Positions 19,272-28,205 of a stretch of DNA of 64,000 nt are shown in pieces; the stretch's first letter is position 1; each line of letters begins with the position of its first letter. This DNA comes from Bacillota bacterium. GTDB taxonomy: Bacteria > Bacillota > Negativicutes > CTSoil-072. The DNA is taken from assembly GCA_017889545.1 (NCBI GenBank), contig JAGFZV010000006.1:1-64000 (forward strand), given 5' to 3'. The position numbers and the translations under genes are program-made. Below the pieces are notes generated by a model. The model ran no database searches, was not told where the DNA came from, and was given only the letters and a program-made list of their open reading frames with translations.

Positions 19272-19334
19272 TTATGGAGCTTTAATAGCACCAACAGGGC
19301 AAACCGCCGCACAGGCACTGCATGAACATATTCG
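19272..19334 (-). pseudogene. C-terminal remnant of a 4Fe-4S ferredoxin-type protein
   Basis: Read on the minus strand in one frame, these bases encode about 20 residues ending at a TAA: CSCSACAAVCPVGAIKAP. The last three cysteines and the CPVGAI tail are the hallmark of the second cluster of bacterial 2[4Fe-4S] ferredoxins (C-x2-C-x3-C-P); the first cysteine is out of register by two positions. No start codon or N-terminal half can be found: only about 40 bases separate it from the stop of the preceding small gene, and these form a hairpin. It is best read as a decayed gene end. A chance match is unlikely but possible because the fragment is so short. Confidence 0.55.
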
Positions 19335-19335
19335 T

Positions 19336-19367
19336 CTTCGAAAACACGAATTTTGAAGTTTTCGAAG
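19336..19367. repeat. Perfect 10-bp inverted repeat before the ferredoxin remnant
   Basis: CTTCGAAAAC (19336-19345) and GTTTTCGAAG (19358-19367) are perfect complements around a 12-base loop, starting 4 bases past the stop of the 66-residue gene. There is no T-run on the minus strand, so it is not a standard terminator. It may mark the junction at which the ferredoxin N-terminal part was lost. Confidence 0.6.
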
Positions 19368-19370
19368 CCT

Positions 19371-19571
19371 TCATGATATTTTTTTCATTTTAGATGCCGC
19401 AATAAGATGATAAACACCATCATCTGAAATTAACTGTCTAATTACATAAAGGCAGGAATTACTTTCCGGTTGCAGGCCGCGTGCAGGTCGCGTCAGTACC
19501 ACGTTATATTGGTATTGTAAAGCGTTCAACTGTTGAATAACCATTTCCAGCGGATGTCCAATTGTATCCAA
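19371..19571 (-). CDS. Small protein of unknown function downstream of frr
   Basis: A 66-residue frame starting at a TTG (19571) with GGAAG 8 bases upstream, 3 bases after the frr stop. I do not recognise a named family. The pattern is PLEMVIQQLNALQYQYNVVL, TRPARG, then a strand YVIRQLISDDGVYHLIAASK, which looks like a compact alpha/beta fold, not a random frame; it is neutral in charge with no membrane segment or signal. An in-frame ATG at residue 10 is an alternative start. Its tight spacing after frr suggests co-transcription. Its reality rests on spacing, ribosome binding site and protein-like composition. Confidence 0.6.
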   Translation of the reverse strand: MDTIGHPLEMVIQQLNALQYQYNVVLTRPARGLQPESNSCLYVIRQLISDDGVYHLIAASKMKKIS

Positions 19572-19574
19572 ATA

Positions 19575-20871
<1,297 letters not shown>

Positions 20872-20906
20872 CTAGCCTATCCATAATGTTCCGTTCATTC
20901 TTTTAT

Positions 20907-20970
20907 TTTAAGGTTCGAAGAAGATTGCCTTTTCCGAACCTTAAAGCTTCTGTAGAAAACATTTTCTACA
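20907..20970. repeat. Two inverted repeats in the pyrH upstream region
   Basis: The 316 bases between pyrH and tsf contain, nearest to pyrH, TTTAAGGTTCG (20907-20917) paired with CGAACCTTAAA (20935-20945), 11-base perfect arms, and next to it a 20-base palindrome TGTAGAAAA-CA-TTTTCTACA (20951-20970). I see no convincing promoter hexamer pair with both boxes. The structures could form a pyrH leader; the remainder of the gap is the tsf terminator and a dispersed repeat. Confidence 0.6.
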
Positions 20971-21020
20971 ATTCATTCTTTAAATCCTTTTGGAACTGTA
21001 AATTTTCACAGTCTTGCCTT

Positions 21021-21063
21021 ATTAAAATAAAAAGAACACAAAAGGTGTTCTTTTTATTTTAAT
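21021..21063. terminator. Strong bidirectional terminator after tsf
   Basis: Arms of 18 bases (21021-21038 and 21046-21063) are perfect complements around a 7-base CAAAAGG loop, with a GAACA/TGTTC core flanked by A-run and T-run on both sides. On the minus strand it lies about 100 bases after the tsf stop, beyond the dispersed repeat copy, and would end the rpsB-tsf unit. Confidence 0.85.
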
Positions 21064-21065
21064 AG

Positions 21066-21158
21066 TCTTACAGAAAGTAAAATTACTTTCTGTGACATAA
21101 GTGCAACCCGCGTCTTGTGCCGTCGCTAGCAAAGCTTGGCGTAAACCGGGTCTTCTAA
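21066..21158. repeat. Dispersed intergenic repeat, copy 1
   Basis: About 93 bases with a terminal hairpin ACAGAAAGTA/TACTTTCTGT (21070-21093), then ACATAAGTGCAA, TTGTGCCGTCGCT and CCGGGTCTTCTA. It matches copy 3 (45134-45231) in two 13-base blocks (GACATAAGTGCAA and TTGTGCCGTCGCT) plus the end block, and copy 2 (21890-21956) more weakly. It sits between the tsf stop and its terminator. Nature unknown; REP- or MITE-like is an inference. Confidence 0.7.
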
Positions 21159-21166
21159 TCACAATG

Positions 21167-21823
21167 TCATGGACATGGTTGTTTGGTTATGGAGGCGACT
21201 TCTGCAGCAAAGTCATCCGATTTCTTTTCTAACCCCTCACCCATTTGATAACGTGTAAACCTTCGAACTGAGATTTGTTCGCCAATTTTAGCGATTTTTT
21301 CTGTAATCAATTGGCTGATTGTTTTATCCGTATCTTTGATGAAAGCTTGATCCAAAAGACAAGCTTCTTTATAGAATTTTTCTATACGTCCCTCAATCAT
21401 TTTATCTACAATATGGGGCGGTTTCCCTTCATTCAGGGCTTGTGCACGAAGTATTTCTTTTTCGTGCTCCAATGTTTCCGCCGGCACTTCCGTCCGCTTT
21501 ACGTATAGTGGATTAGCTGCTGCTATTTGCATTGCAATGTCTTTTACAAGCGCTTTAAAATCATCTGTTTTTGCAACAAAGTCGGTTTCGCAGTTTATTT
21601 CCAGCAATACGCCAATCCGACCGCCACCATGAATGTAAGCTTCCACTAAACCTTCACTGGCAATCCTGCCGGCTTTTTTTGCTGCTGCAGCCAGACCTTT
21701 TTCACGCAAATGATCGATCGATTTTTCCATATCGCCATTCATTTCTACCAATGCCTTCTTGCAGTCCATCATCCCTGCACCAGTGCGTTCCCGTAATTCT
21801 TTTACCATATCAGCTGTAATCAT
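21167..21823 (-). CDS. tsf: Elongation factor Ts
   Basis: A 218-residue guanine nucleotide exchange factor for EF-Tu. The N-terminal UBA-like domain has [20 protein letters not shown]; the core contains the [13 protein letters not shown] signature near residue 80, and the C-terminus retains the short dimerisation region typical of Firmicutes and cyanobacteria-type short EF-Ts. The ATG at 21823 is chosen over the one at 21826 because AGGAGG is 6 bases away instead of 3. It lies 175 bases after rpsB, separated by three structured elements. Confidence 0.97.
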   Translation of the reverse strand: MITADMVKELRERTGAGMMDCKKALVEMNGDMEKSIDHLREKGLAAAAKKAGRIASEGLVEAYIHGGGRIGVLLEINCETDFVAKTDDFKALVKDIAMQIAAANPLYVKRTEVPAETLEHEKEILRAQALNEGKPPHIVDKMIEGRIEKFYKEACLLDQAFIKDTDKTISQLITEKIAKIGEQISVRRFTRYQMGEGLEKKSDDFAAEVASITKQPCP

Positions 21824-21844
21824 CATAATCCTCCTGTCTGCTAT

Positions 21845-21884
21845 TAAAGGTAAGGGCGGCGTAGTACACAAGCCCTTACCTTTA
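21845..21884. repeat. Hairpin just ahead of tsf
   Basis: TAAAGGTAAGGGC (21845-21857) and GCCCTTACCTTTA (21872-21884) are perfect 13-base complements around a 14-base loop, ending some 12 bases before the tsf ribosome binding site. With the stem-loop after rpsB it makes the rpsB-tsf spacer highly structured, which could set the S2 to EF-Ts ratio. Confidence 0.7.
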
Positions 21885-21889
21885 CCAGT

Positions 21890-21956
21890 CTAACGGAAAG
21901 TACATTATTATACTTTCTGACCACATAAGAACGATCAAGGCTTGTGCCTGCGTCCT
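21890..21956. repeat. Dispersed intergenic repeat, copy 2 (divergent)
   Basis: A weaker copy of the element at 21066-21158: hairpin CGGAAAGTA/TACTTTCTG, then CACATAAGAACGA, then CTTGTGCCTGCGTC. The order and spacing of blocks are the same as in copies 1 and 3, but individual blocks are diverged and the distal part is replaced by the rpsB terminator. Confidence 0.5.
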
Positions 21957-21983
21957 AAAAACTTAGCATAAAAACTAAGTTTT
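21957..21983 (-). terminator. Terminator or attenuator after rpsB
   Basis: AAACTTAG (read from 21982 on minus) pairs with CTAAGTTT around an 8-base loop, followed on the minus strand by TT and AGG. The stem has few GC pairs and the T-run is short, so partial termination between rpsB and tsf is more likely than a full stop. Confidence 0.5.
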
Positions 21984-21998
21984 ATTTCAGTGAAATCT

Positions 21999-22697
21999 TT
22001 ATTCTTCGACTTGTTCTCCTTGACGCCCTTCTAACATTGCATCAGCCATCTTACCGCAAAGCAACTTAACTGCACGGATTGCATCATCATTAGCAGGGAT
22101 AACATAATCAATCTCGTCCGGATCGCAGTTTGTATCAACAATACCAACGATCGGAATAGACAATTTACGTGCTTCAGCTACTGCAATTCGTTCTTTACGC
22201 GGATCAACTATGAATAACGCTCCCGGTAATTTACCCATGGTTTTGATACCGCCCAAAAACTTTTGCAAACGTTCCATTTCATGGCGTAAAGTCAAAACTT
22301 CTTTTTTAGAAAGAACATCAAATATACCATTAGTTTCCATATTTTCCAACTCACGCAGTCGACCAATTCGTTTTTGAATGGTCTGAAAATTGGTTAGCAT
22401 GCCACCGAGCCAACGCTCATTAACATAATACATATTACAACGCACTGCTTCATCTTTCACTGCTTCTTGAGCCTGTTTTTTGGTGCCAACGAATAAAATT
22501 GTTTTGCCTTCTTCGGCCACCTGGCGAACAAAATTATAGGCTTCTTCAACTTTTTTCACAGTTTTTTGCAAGTCGATAATATAGATACCATTGCGTTCTG
22601 TGAAAATGTAAGGAGCCATTTTGGGGTTCCACCTTCTGGTTTGATGTCCAAAATGAACACCCGCTTCCAAAAGTTGTTTCATTGAGATAACTGCCAT
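21999..22697 (-). CDS. rpsB: 30S ribosomal protein S2
   Basis: A 232-residue protein of the 30S subunit, added late in assembly. Typical parts are the start [20 protein letters not shown], then [30 protein letters not shown] near residue 97, and [20 protein letters not shown] near 185. AGGAGG precedes the ATG at 22697. It heads the rpsB-tsf unit with its own strong promoter and a leader of about 100 bases, which may host the S2 feedback known in other bacteria. Confidence 0.98.
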   Translation of the reverse strand: MAVISMKQLLEAGVHFGHQTRRWNPKMAPYIFTERNGIYIIDLQKTVKKVEEAYNFVRQVAEEGKTILFVGTKKQAQEAVKDEAVRCNMYYVNERWLGGMLTNFQTIQKRIGRLRELENMETNGIFDVLSKKEVLTLRHEMERLQKFLGGIKTMGKLPGALFIVDPRKERIAVAEARKLSIPIVGIVDTNCDPDEIDYVIPANDDAIRAVKLLCGKMADAMLEGRQGEQVEE

Positions 22698-22804
22698 TTT
22701 TCATAACCTCCTGTTTTTCCGCCGCATTCCGCGTTTTTCAGCTTAACCGGTGACCCGGAACAGTCGTTGAAATTGGAATACGTGTGTATTTTACACCGGA
22801 ACAA

Positions 22805-22833
22805 ATTATATCATAACTATCGTGATAAAACAA
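22805..22833 (-). promoter_or_regulatory. Strong sigma-A promoter of rpsB-tsf
   Basis: Minus-strand TTGTTT (22828-22833), 17-base spacer, perfect TATAAT (22805-22810). It lies only about 25 bases past the last gene of the motility block, so it cleanly separates the motility operon from the ribosomal protein unit. The leader to the rpsB ATG is about 100 bases. Confidence 0.85.
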
Positions 22834-22856
22834 GAGATGCCATTATTTATGAGCGA

Positions 22857-23384
22857 TTACTTTTTATTCAATTGCAGCAACAGCATTATTTCGCCTTTAC
22901 CGATGGCCGTCGCTTTGGCAATTTCTGTAATTGTATATCCTTGTTCCGCTAATCCTAACACCAATTGGCGGCGATTTTTTTCTTCAATTAAGTCTTGTTT
23001 ATTCAAATTTTCCGTATTCTTAGCTTCTGATACGATTTCCTTCGATAATGCGCTTTCATTACTGACTTCGCGTTCAACAGAATAATCCGGTTCGGTTCGA
23101 GATGAACCTCCCGGATTATTGGTACAGTGTTTGGCCTCTTGAAGTTGTTGATTAAGAATGTCAATGCGTTTATCCGCTTCTTCCAATAAATATTCCAATT
23201 GTGTTATTTGCGTCTCAAGACGATCAATTATTGTATTGGCTGTATCTTGTAATTGGTTTTGAAGTTGCAGGGTTGGATCTTCAATTCTCAGTGAAAATAG
23301 GCGGATCAACATATCTCGCTTATAATAAATGAAAAAAATGACAAAAAGGGTAATAAGCAGAGTTACAATCAAACCAGTAAACAT
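22857..23384 (-). CDS. Membrane-anchored coiled-coil protein with C-terminal helix-turn-helix (DUF6115-like)
   Basis: A 175-residue protein with one N-terminal membrane helix (about residues 2-22), a long heptad-rich coiled coil (about 40-90, LQNQLQDTANTIIDRLETQI), a polar linker, and a C-terminal short helical motif LAEQGYTITEIAKATAIGKG that looks like a DNA- or protein-binding HTH. This architecture resembles DUF6115 proteins found at the end of flagellar operons in Firmicutes; no function is settled. The ATG at 23384 is preferred (GAGGTG at 8 bases). It is the last gene of the motility block. Confidence 0.75.
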   Translation of the reverse strand: MFTGLIVTLLITLFVIFFIYYKRDMLIRLFSLRIEDPTLQLQNQLQDTANTIIDRLETQITQLEYLLEEADKRIDILNQQLQEAKHCTNNPGGSSRTEPDYSVEREVSNESALSKEIVSEAKNTENLNKQDLIEEKNRRQLVLGLAEQGYTITEIAKATAIGKGEIMLLLQLNKK

Positions 23385-23399
23385 AGTCATGGCACCTCG

Positions 23400-23744
23400 T
23401 CATGTTTTAATGTCAACAATATGACCACGAATCGGATCGTCAGTTGAAGGATGATTACAAACCACTAACCTGTCAGAATCTTCATCTTTAGCTGGGTGAT
23501 CGTTTTCATAATGTTGCTCCGAATTTGCAAAAGATTTCTCATTTTGGTTCTCAACATGCACTTTTTTTGCTTCAGGTTTATGAACATTTTGCACTTGGCT
23601 GCTGCGAAGATCGGCAATATGAATCCAGTGATCAGCAAATTGCTGTTGTTGCAGCAACATTTGCCGATCACTAATCTGTTGAACTTTGCCAATCTCTGCC
23701 ACTCGCGGAATCAGCACCTGCAGATCAATGGGACGAATGCTCAT
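23400..23744 (-). CDS. Hypothetical protein of the motility operon
   Basis: A 114-residue soluble protein, start at 23744 with AGGTG 7 bases away. The first 50 residues (MSIRPIDLQVLIPRVAEIGK and a Gln-rich helix) and the last 10 (IRGHIVDIKT) look structured, with a charged, variable middle of about 55 residues. I do not recognise a named domain. The two ordered ends joined by a disordered linker, and its place between the FapA-type and coiled-coil genes, suggest an accessory motility or envelope role, but this is inference from position only. Confidence 0.7.
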   Translation of the reverse strand: MSIRPIDLQVLIPRVAEIGKVQQISDRQMLLQQQQFADHWIHIADLRSSQVQNVHKPEAKKVHVENQNEKSFANSEQHYENDHPAKDEDSDRLVVCNHPSTDDPIRGHIVDIKT

Positions 23745-23815
23745 TTGTTTTCACCTGCAATTATCTTTGTTAACAGTTTGTAAAACCTGAGCGTATCCTC
23801 AACAATCAAAACTAT

Positions 23816-25441
23816 TTAGTGGTAAGGCCCCGATTGTATTTCTCCGTCCTCAGAATAGAATGTAACGTAACGTATTGTTTCCCTAATCGGTTTAACAAGT
23901 GTGCCAACAACAATTTTCACACCCGGATGTACGGTATCGGATACTCGTATACGACCATTGCGCATTTCCATAAAACTTTGCTCAATTTCTTTAATTCTGT
24001 TTTGCATAGTATCGACTTGTCCCATAAGTTGAAAATTTGTTTTTGTAAGTCGGAGTGACATTTCGCGTTTTTCCGGTGTCAATGCTGCTTGGTCAAACGA
24101 CTTAAGGATAGCTAGCGCCTTTTGCGTTTGATCTAAGTTTGCTTGTTTTATTTTCAAATTTTTGCGCAGATGAGCATACTCTTCCCGTTGCAGTGGATTT
24201 ACTCCTACTTGCAAGTCCGTATTGGATGCGGTAGACGTACCCGCGATTTTTGCTTGAATTTCTTCTCCTGCAGATACCTCACCGCCAATAATCAACCCTC
24301 GCCTCTCATTTACAACAATCTTTCGTGCTGCACTGGCGTGACTATGTAAAATTACATCACTGACAAATATATCCCGTCCGGCAAATACAGTGGCATTTTC
24401 AATAAAGTGTGTTGATAGATCCACAGCGGCACGAATATAACCTTGCTGCATCCCCTGTATTCCCATCCGGATCTTGACATTATTCCCTTCGATGGTTCCT
24501 CCGCTGACTGTGCCGGTAATGTCGACATCTCCTTCTGCTTTAACGCTAAAACCGGGTTGTACAGAACCATGAATGATCACATTGCCGCTAAAATGAATGT
24601 TGCCGGTTGATAAATCGACATCACCATTGACCTCAATGATAGGAATGACATGGATTTTATTGTTTTTCAGCAGAAGTTGGCCGGCTAGTGCTGAAACTAT
24701 TTGCGTATTATTTTTAATGAGCACATTTTTCCCCAAAGGAAATGGAATATCTTTCCCGGGTTTTGCATGTACAATTTGTCCAAGAACATCTAAGCCGCTG
24801 ATACCGGGTGTTGGGGGCAGCTTTTCGGCAATGAGTTCGCCTTCCTTAACAGTCGTAAACAGGTTCAAATTTTTAAAATCTACCCGCCCGTGTTCGATTT
24901 CGACTGGCTTTCCTTTGGTTGCTAAATCAATGAAATACTTGATTTGTGCATCATTACCATTTTGGGGAGGAGTACCTCTTGCACAGACTACAGTTATTCC
25001 GGGACGTTGAAAGGCTTTGTGTATCGCATCTTCATCCAAATTACAAATAACGCCTGATTGACGGATCTTTTCAAAGACCTCTTCAATGAATAGCGGACGA
25101 CAGCGTTGAGGTAAAAAGATATGTAAAGATGCTTCCATGCGATCACGAGTTACAAGAACATGAATATCAGGGTTACCTGGAGATTGTGGCGCTTCGGCAA
25201 TCTTAACCGGGATACCCTTGGCTTCCCGGACAGTCTTAATAATCAAAGGATATTGATAATCATCGATATCGCGATTTTTCAAATCCATAATGATCATGCT
25301 GTCTTTTACCGGCGATCCATTCGCTTCAGGCGGATGTACCATTAAATAAACACCTGCATCGCTTAATGCTATTGTATAATACCCATCGCGAGAAATATCG
25401 TTTTCATCGGCACCTTCAACCGGACTATCATTGTTTACCAT
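23816..25441 (-). CDS. FapA-family (DUF342) polymer-forming protein
   Basis: A 541-residue protein of the FapA/DUF342 family. The N-terminal third is an alpha/beta region; the middle (about 230-400) is a run of right-handed beta-helix turns of the bactofilin-like type (GNIHFSGNVIIHGSVQPGFS, AEGDVDITGTVSGGTIEG, VVNERRGLIIGGEVSAGEEI); a coiled coil follows (about 430-500), then a small beta domain. Members are often next to sigD and cheD in Firmicutes. Function is not established; roles in polar or envelope organisation are suggested. The ATG at 25441 is 17 bases past the sigma factor stop, with GGAGG upstream. Confidence 0.85.
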   Translation of the reverse strand: MVNNDSPVEGADENDISRDGYYTIALSDAGVYLMVHPPEANGSPVKDSMIIMDLKNRDIDDYQYPLIIKTVREAKGIPVKIAEAPQSPGNPDIHVLVTRDRMEASLHIFLPQRCRPLFIEEVFEKIRQSGVICNLDEDAIHKAFQRPGITVVCARGTPPQNGNDAQIKYFIDLATKGKPVEIEHGRVDFKNLNLFTTVKEGELIAEKLPPTPGISGLDVLGQIVHAKPGKDIPFPLGKNVLIKNNTQIVSALAGQLLLKNNKIHVIPIIEVNGDVDLSTGNIHFSGNVIIHGSVQPGFSVKAEGDVDITGTVSGGTIEGNNVKIRMGIQGMQQGYIRAAVDLSTHFIENATVFAGRDIFVSDVILHSHASAARKIVVNERRGLIIGGEVSAGEEIQAKIAGTSTASNTDLQVGVNPLQREEYAHLRKNLKIKQANLDQTQKALAILKSFDQAALTPEKREMSLRLTKTNFQLMGQVDTMQNRIKEIEQSFMEMRNGRIRVSDTVHPGVKIVVGTLVKPIRETIRYVTFYSEDGEIQSGPYH

Positions 25442-25458
25442 AGAACCTCCAAACACAA

Positions 25459-26217
25459 TTATAGTAAACTTGTTTTCATATGAGCCAAGGAACCGCGCAA
25501 GCGGAAAAGTGCTTTGGTGTGTAATTGAGAAATACGCGCCTCCGACAAATGGAGTATCAAACTGATCTCTTTTAAAGTTAATTCCTCGTAATAATAAAGT
25601 GAAATAACAGTTCGTTCTTTTTCGGGCAATTTACTAATTGAATGTGCCAAAGTAGTTTTTACTTCTTGTTCTTCAGTCAATTGCAAAGGCCCGGGTGTTT
25701 GGTGAGGTAAAACTGTTGACTGTACGAATTCGTCTAAAGAAATGACTGTGCACGCATTGAGTTGGTTGATTAACGCTCGCAATTCCGCAGGATTCAAATA
25801 CAGAGCAGCTCCAATTTCATCGTCAGTCGCTGAACGTCCTAATTGATTCTCCAGTTTACCTAGTGTTTCTTCAAAGGCTCGCGCTTTTTGACGCAATGAC
25901 GTCGGAATCCAATCCTGAGCACGGATAGCATCTAAAATAGAACCTCTAATTCTAGTGGCTGCATAGGTTTCAAATTTTACTCCTCTTTCGATATCAAATC
26001 GCTCAATAGCATTAAGTAAACCAAAAAAACCATTATTGATTAAATCATCTTTATCGACGTGGTGAGGCAATCCAATGGCAATACGGCCAGCTACAATTCT
26101 AACAAGCGGCAAATAATATTCGATTAACTTTTCTTTCAAATCCATATTGTTGGTCTGCCGATATTGATACCATAAAACACTCGGGTCTAATTCCATGCAT
26201 TCTGTTTTTTCCATCAT
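25459..26217 (-). CDS. fliA: RNA polymerase sigma factor for flagellar genes (FliA/SigD, sigma-28)
   Basis: A 252-residue sigma-70 family factor of the FliA/WhiG type. Region 2 contains DLINNGFFGLLNAIERFD (residues 58-75) and GVKFETYAATRIRGSILDAI; region 3 has SLRQKARAFEETLGKLENQL; region 4 ends with LTLKEISLILHLSEARISQL. It directs late flagellar and chemotaxis promoters. Start codons ATG ATG at 26217/26214 lack a strong ribosome binding site. An anti-sigma gene (flgM) is not in the window. Position near the end of the operon means that the factor is made only after the hook-basal-body genes are transcribed. Confidence 0.95.
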   Translation of the reverse strand: MMEKTECMELDPSVLWYQYRQTNNMDLKEKLIEYYLPLVRIVAGRIAIGLPHHVDKDDLINNGFFGLLNAIERFDIERGVKFETYAATRIRGSILDAIRAQDWIPTSLRQKARAFEETLGKLENQLGRSATDDEIGAALYLNPAELRALINQLNACTVISLDEFVQSTVLPHQTPGPLQLTEEQEVKTTLAHSISKLPEKERTVISLYYYEELTLKEISLILHLSEARISQLHTKALFRLRGSLAHMKTSLL

Positions 26218-26247
26218 TATATCTTAACACCCGGCTCCCTCAAGAAA

Positions 26248-26571
26248 TTAATTTTTCGGTCGGAAAACTTGTTTCACATTTCCTGGAGAAAGTGGAGTAA
26301 ATTCAGAGGATAAGTGAGGAGCGTCAGTATTCAAACTCTCTCCCGCTGTCACGTCTACCTGTGTACCTTTCGTTTGACAGTTGTCCAGCAGATAACGAAA
26401 AAAACGATTTAATAAAATTGCAATCAAAAACCCGGCTATTGAAAAAATGCATACGGAAACAATTGTTCTAAAAAAAAGAGTTTCCAGCCTGGTTTGCTGA
26501 AATATCCCGAATAAACAAGTTAGAATCCCGGCGAGACCTGCAACAGCCAGGGAAAAGCGCCATTTAAACAT
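26248..26571 (-). CDS. Small two-helix membrane protein between cheD and fliA
   Basis: A 107-residue protein with two hydrophobic helices (about residues 5-25 and 37-58) and a polar C-terminal tail rich in Ser/Thr/Pro that ends FRPKN. I recognise no named family. The ATG at 26571 has GGGAG 8 bases upstream; the gene lies 15 bases after cheD, so it is co-transcribed with chemotaxis genes. Similar small membrane proteins at this place are known as uncharacterised in related operons, by my recollection only. Confidence 0.7.
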   Translation of the reverse strand: MFKWRFSLAVAGLAGILTCLFGIFQQTRLETLFFRTIVSVCIFSIAGFLIAILLNRFFRYLLDNCQTKGTQVDVTAGESLNTDAPHLSSEFTPLSPGNVKQVFRPKN

Positions 26572-26586
26572 TGCACCCACTCCCTA

Positions 26587-27072
26587 TTACAAATCTTTTT
26601 CACCTTTGGCGATCGTTTTCACTCTGAAAATTCCTATGTCTAATTTTAATTCTACTGTCCTACCGTAATTTCCTCCTGTATCTCTGCCCAGCAAAGGAAT
26701 GTTCAATTCTCTAAGAATGGAAATAACCGCATCCGTATTTCGATCGCCAATCCGCATGATTTCCATAGTGTTTGCAAATGTAAACATTTGCGCACCACCG
26801 GCAATTTTTGCCCAAAGACGTGTTTTGTTTCCACCTAAGCGAAGAATATCATTTAGCATCAAGGGAATGGCACTGTCAGCAAATTTGGCCGGATTTTCGA
26901 CTAAGCGCGCTGAGGAACTATCTGGCAGCATGATATGAGACAAGCCTCCCACTTTGGCTATCGGATCAAACAATGCAATCCCAACGCATGATCCCAAACC
27001 ATAGCTGATTAAGGTATCGGGGCTGCTGCCGACCTTATAATCCGCCATTCCAACTTTTATTAATTCTGCCAT
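26587..27072 (-). CDS. cheD: Chemoreceptor glutamine deamidase CheD
   Basis: A 161-residue enzyme that deamidates glutamines of chemoreceptors and forms a complex with CheC. The catalytic Cys lies in ISYGLGSCVGIALFDP near residue 30 and the His in GGLSHIMLPDS near 47, with the conserved Thr in the later RDTGG region plausible. The ATG at 27072 shares its A with the TGA of cheC, with GAGGAG upstream; the pair is translationally coupled as in Bacillus and Thermotoga. Confidence 0.95.
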   Translation of the reverse strand: MAELIKVGMADYKVGSSPDTLISYGLGSCVGIALFDPIAKVGGLSHIMLPDSSSARLVENPAKFADSAIPLMLNDILRLGGNKTRLWAKIAGGAQMFTFANTMEIMRIGDRNTDAVISILRELNIPLLGRDTGGNYGRTVELKLDIGIFRVKTIAKGEKDL

Positions 27073-27692
27073 CAACTCCTCACCCCAATTGCCGTGAGAA
27101 TTGTTCCCAAAGAGCCGGGATCGGGAACAAGAAAGAAATGACCTTTGACTCCGCTGGATTCTGTGCTAAATTCGGTTTCAATTACCAACGCATGATCCCC
27201 CACTTGTCCCAATTGTATTAGCATTACGCTCAGCAGTGCACCTGCCATATCAACAGCCAATGCCGGAATTGATGGCAACAGAGTCATATGAGTAAAATGA
27301 CATAAAGCATTTAAATATGAACCTGCTAAAATATTGCCGATCTCCATTAACGCAGATTCATCCATAGCGCTTAAGGTTTTAGTTTCTCCGTGTTTTCGTC
27401 CCATCAGCATATCGACAAGATAAAATGCACTGTCATACGGCAGAAGAAAAAGAATACTTCCCGGAGCCAAACCATATACTTTTAAGTATACACCAGCCAC
27501 CATAACTTCCGCTCCGCCAACTACGTCGGGAACATCGCCAAGGGGTAAAATAGCTACGCGGGGAACAGTCATATCAATTTTATGATTGATAATTTGCGAT
27601 AGTGCCGTCGCTGCATTGCCAGCGCCTATATTTCCGACTTCACGCAAAGCATCCAACTGCATTGCCGACAAGTTTAAAATATCCTCACACAA
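27072..27692 (-). CDS. cheC: CheY-P phosphatase CheC
   Basis: A 206-residue phosphatase for CheY-P that is stimulated by CheD. It carries both active-site helices: LREVGNIGAGNAATAL (E-x2-N) and the second MDESALMEIGNILAGSY near residue 120, so two catalytic centres look intact. The start is uncertain: no ATG precedes the conserved N-terminus. A TTG at 27692 with GAGGTG 6 bases upstream fits best (MCEDILNLSAMQ); a TTG at 27710 is the alternative. It follows cheW by 41 bases. Confidence 0.93.
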   Translation of the reverse strand: MCEDILNLSAMQLDALREVGNIGAGNAATALSQIINHKIDMTVPRVAILPLGDVPDVVGGAEVMVAGVYLKVYGLAPGSILFLLPYDSAFYLVDMLMGRKHGETKTLSAMDESALMEIGNILAGSYLNALCHFTHMTLLPSIPALAVDMAGALLSVMLIQLGQVGDHALVIETEFSTESSGVKGHFFLVPDPGSLGTILTAIGVRS

Positions 27693-27733
27693 TATATTCA
27701 CCTCAGTCAAAAGTTATATTTACATAACATGAA

Positions 27734-28180
27734 TTAAACTACGTCAACGATGCTTTGAGGATTCAGTATGATAAGCAATCGATCGCCCAATTTTCCAATG
27801 CCCTTAACGTAATTTTCTGTCACTATAGAACCGCTTCCCTGCGGTGGTTCTATTTCTGAACATTTCATTGAAACAACTTCCGAAACAGCATCTACCAGTA
27901 TGCCTACGAATACCTGCTCGGTTTTTATGATAATGATGCGTGTATCTTCCGTAATTGGAGTTGGTAGTAAATTCATCCTTGTTTTTAAATCTAAAACAGG
28001 CAAGACACTGCCGCGAAGATTAATAACTCCTTTTATGTATTCAGGAGTATGCGGAACTCTTGTTATGTCGGTCATGCGTTTTATTTCTTGAACTGTAAGA
28101 ATATCAAACGCATATTCTTCCGAGCCCAAACGAAAGATCACCAACTGGATTTCCTCATTAGAATCATTATTTTGTGACAT
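27734..28180 (-). CDS. cheW: Chemotaxis coupling protein CheW
   Basis: A 148-residue adaptor that links chemoreceptors to CheA. It is a single CheW domain: VIFRLGSEEYAFDILTVQEI at the N-terminus, then ITRVPHTPEYIKGVINLRGS near 40-65 and GIGKLGDRLLIILNP at the end. The ATG at 28180 follows GGGGGTG. It lies 25 bases after cheA. No methyl-accepting receptor gene lies in the window. Confidence 0.96.
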   Translation of the reverse strand: MSQNNDSNEEIQLVIFRLGSEEYAFDILTVQEIKRMTDITRVPHTPEYIKGVINLRGSVLPVLDLKTRMNLLPTPITEDTRIIIIKTEQVFVGILVDAVSEVVSMKCSEIEPPQGSGSIVTENYVKGIGKLGDRLLIILNPQSIVDVV

Positions 28181-28205
28181 ACTAACACCCCCATTTAAGT
28201 CGGTT

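Noticed and set aside
20971-21020. Promoter for pyrH.
   Set aside because: A TTTACA and a TAAAAT are present in the gap but not at workable spacing to one another; not supported as a promoter.
22698-22804. Known-type S2 leader RNA upstream of rpsB.
   Set aside because: The leader is long enough, but I could not fit a recognised S2-binding structure by eye.
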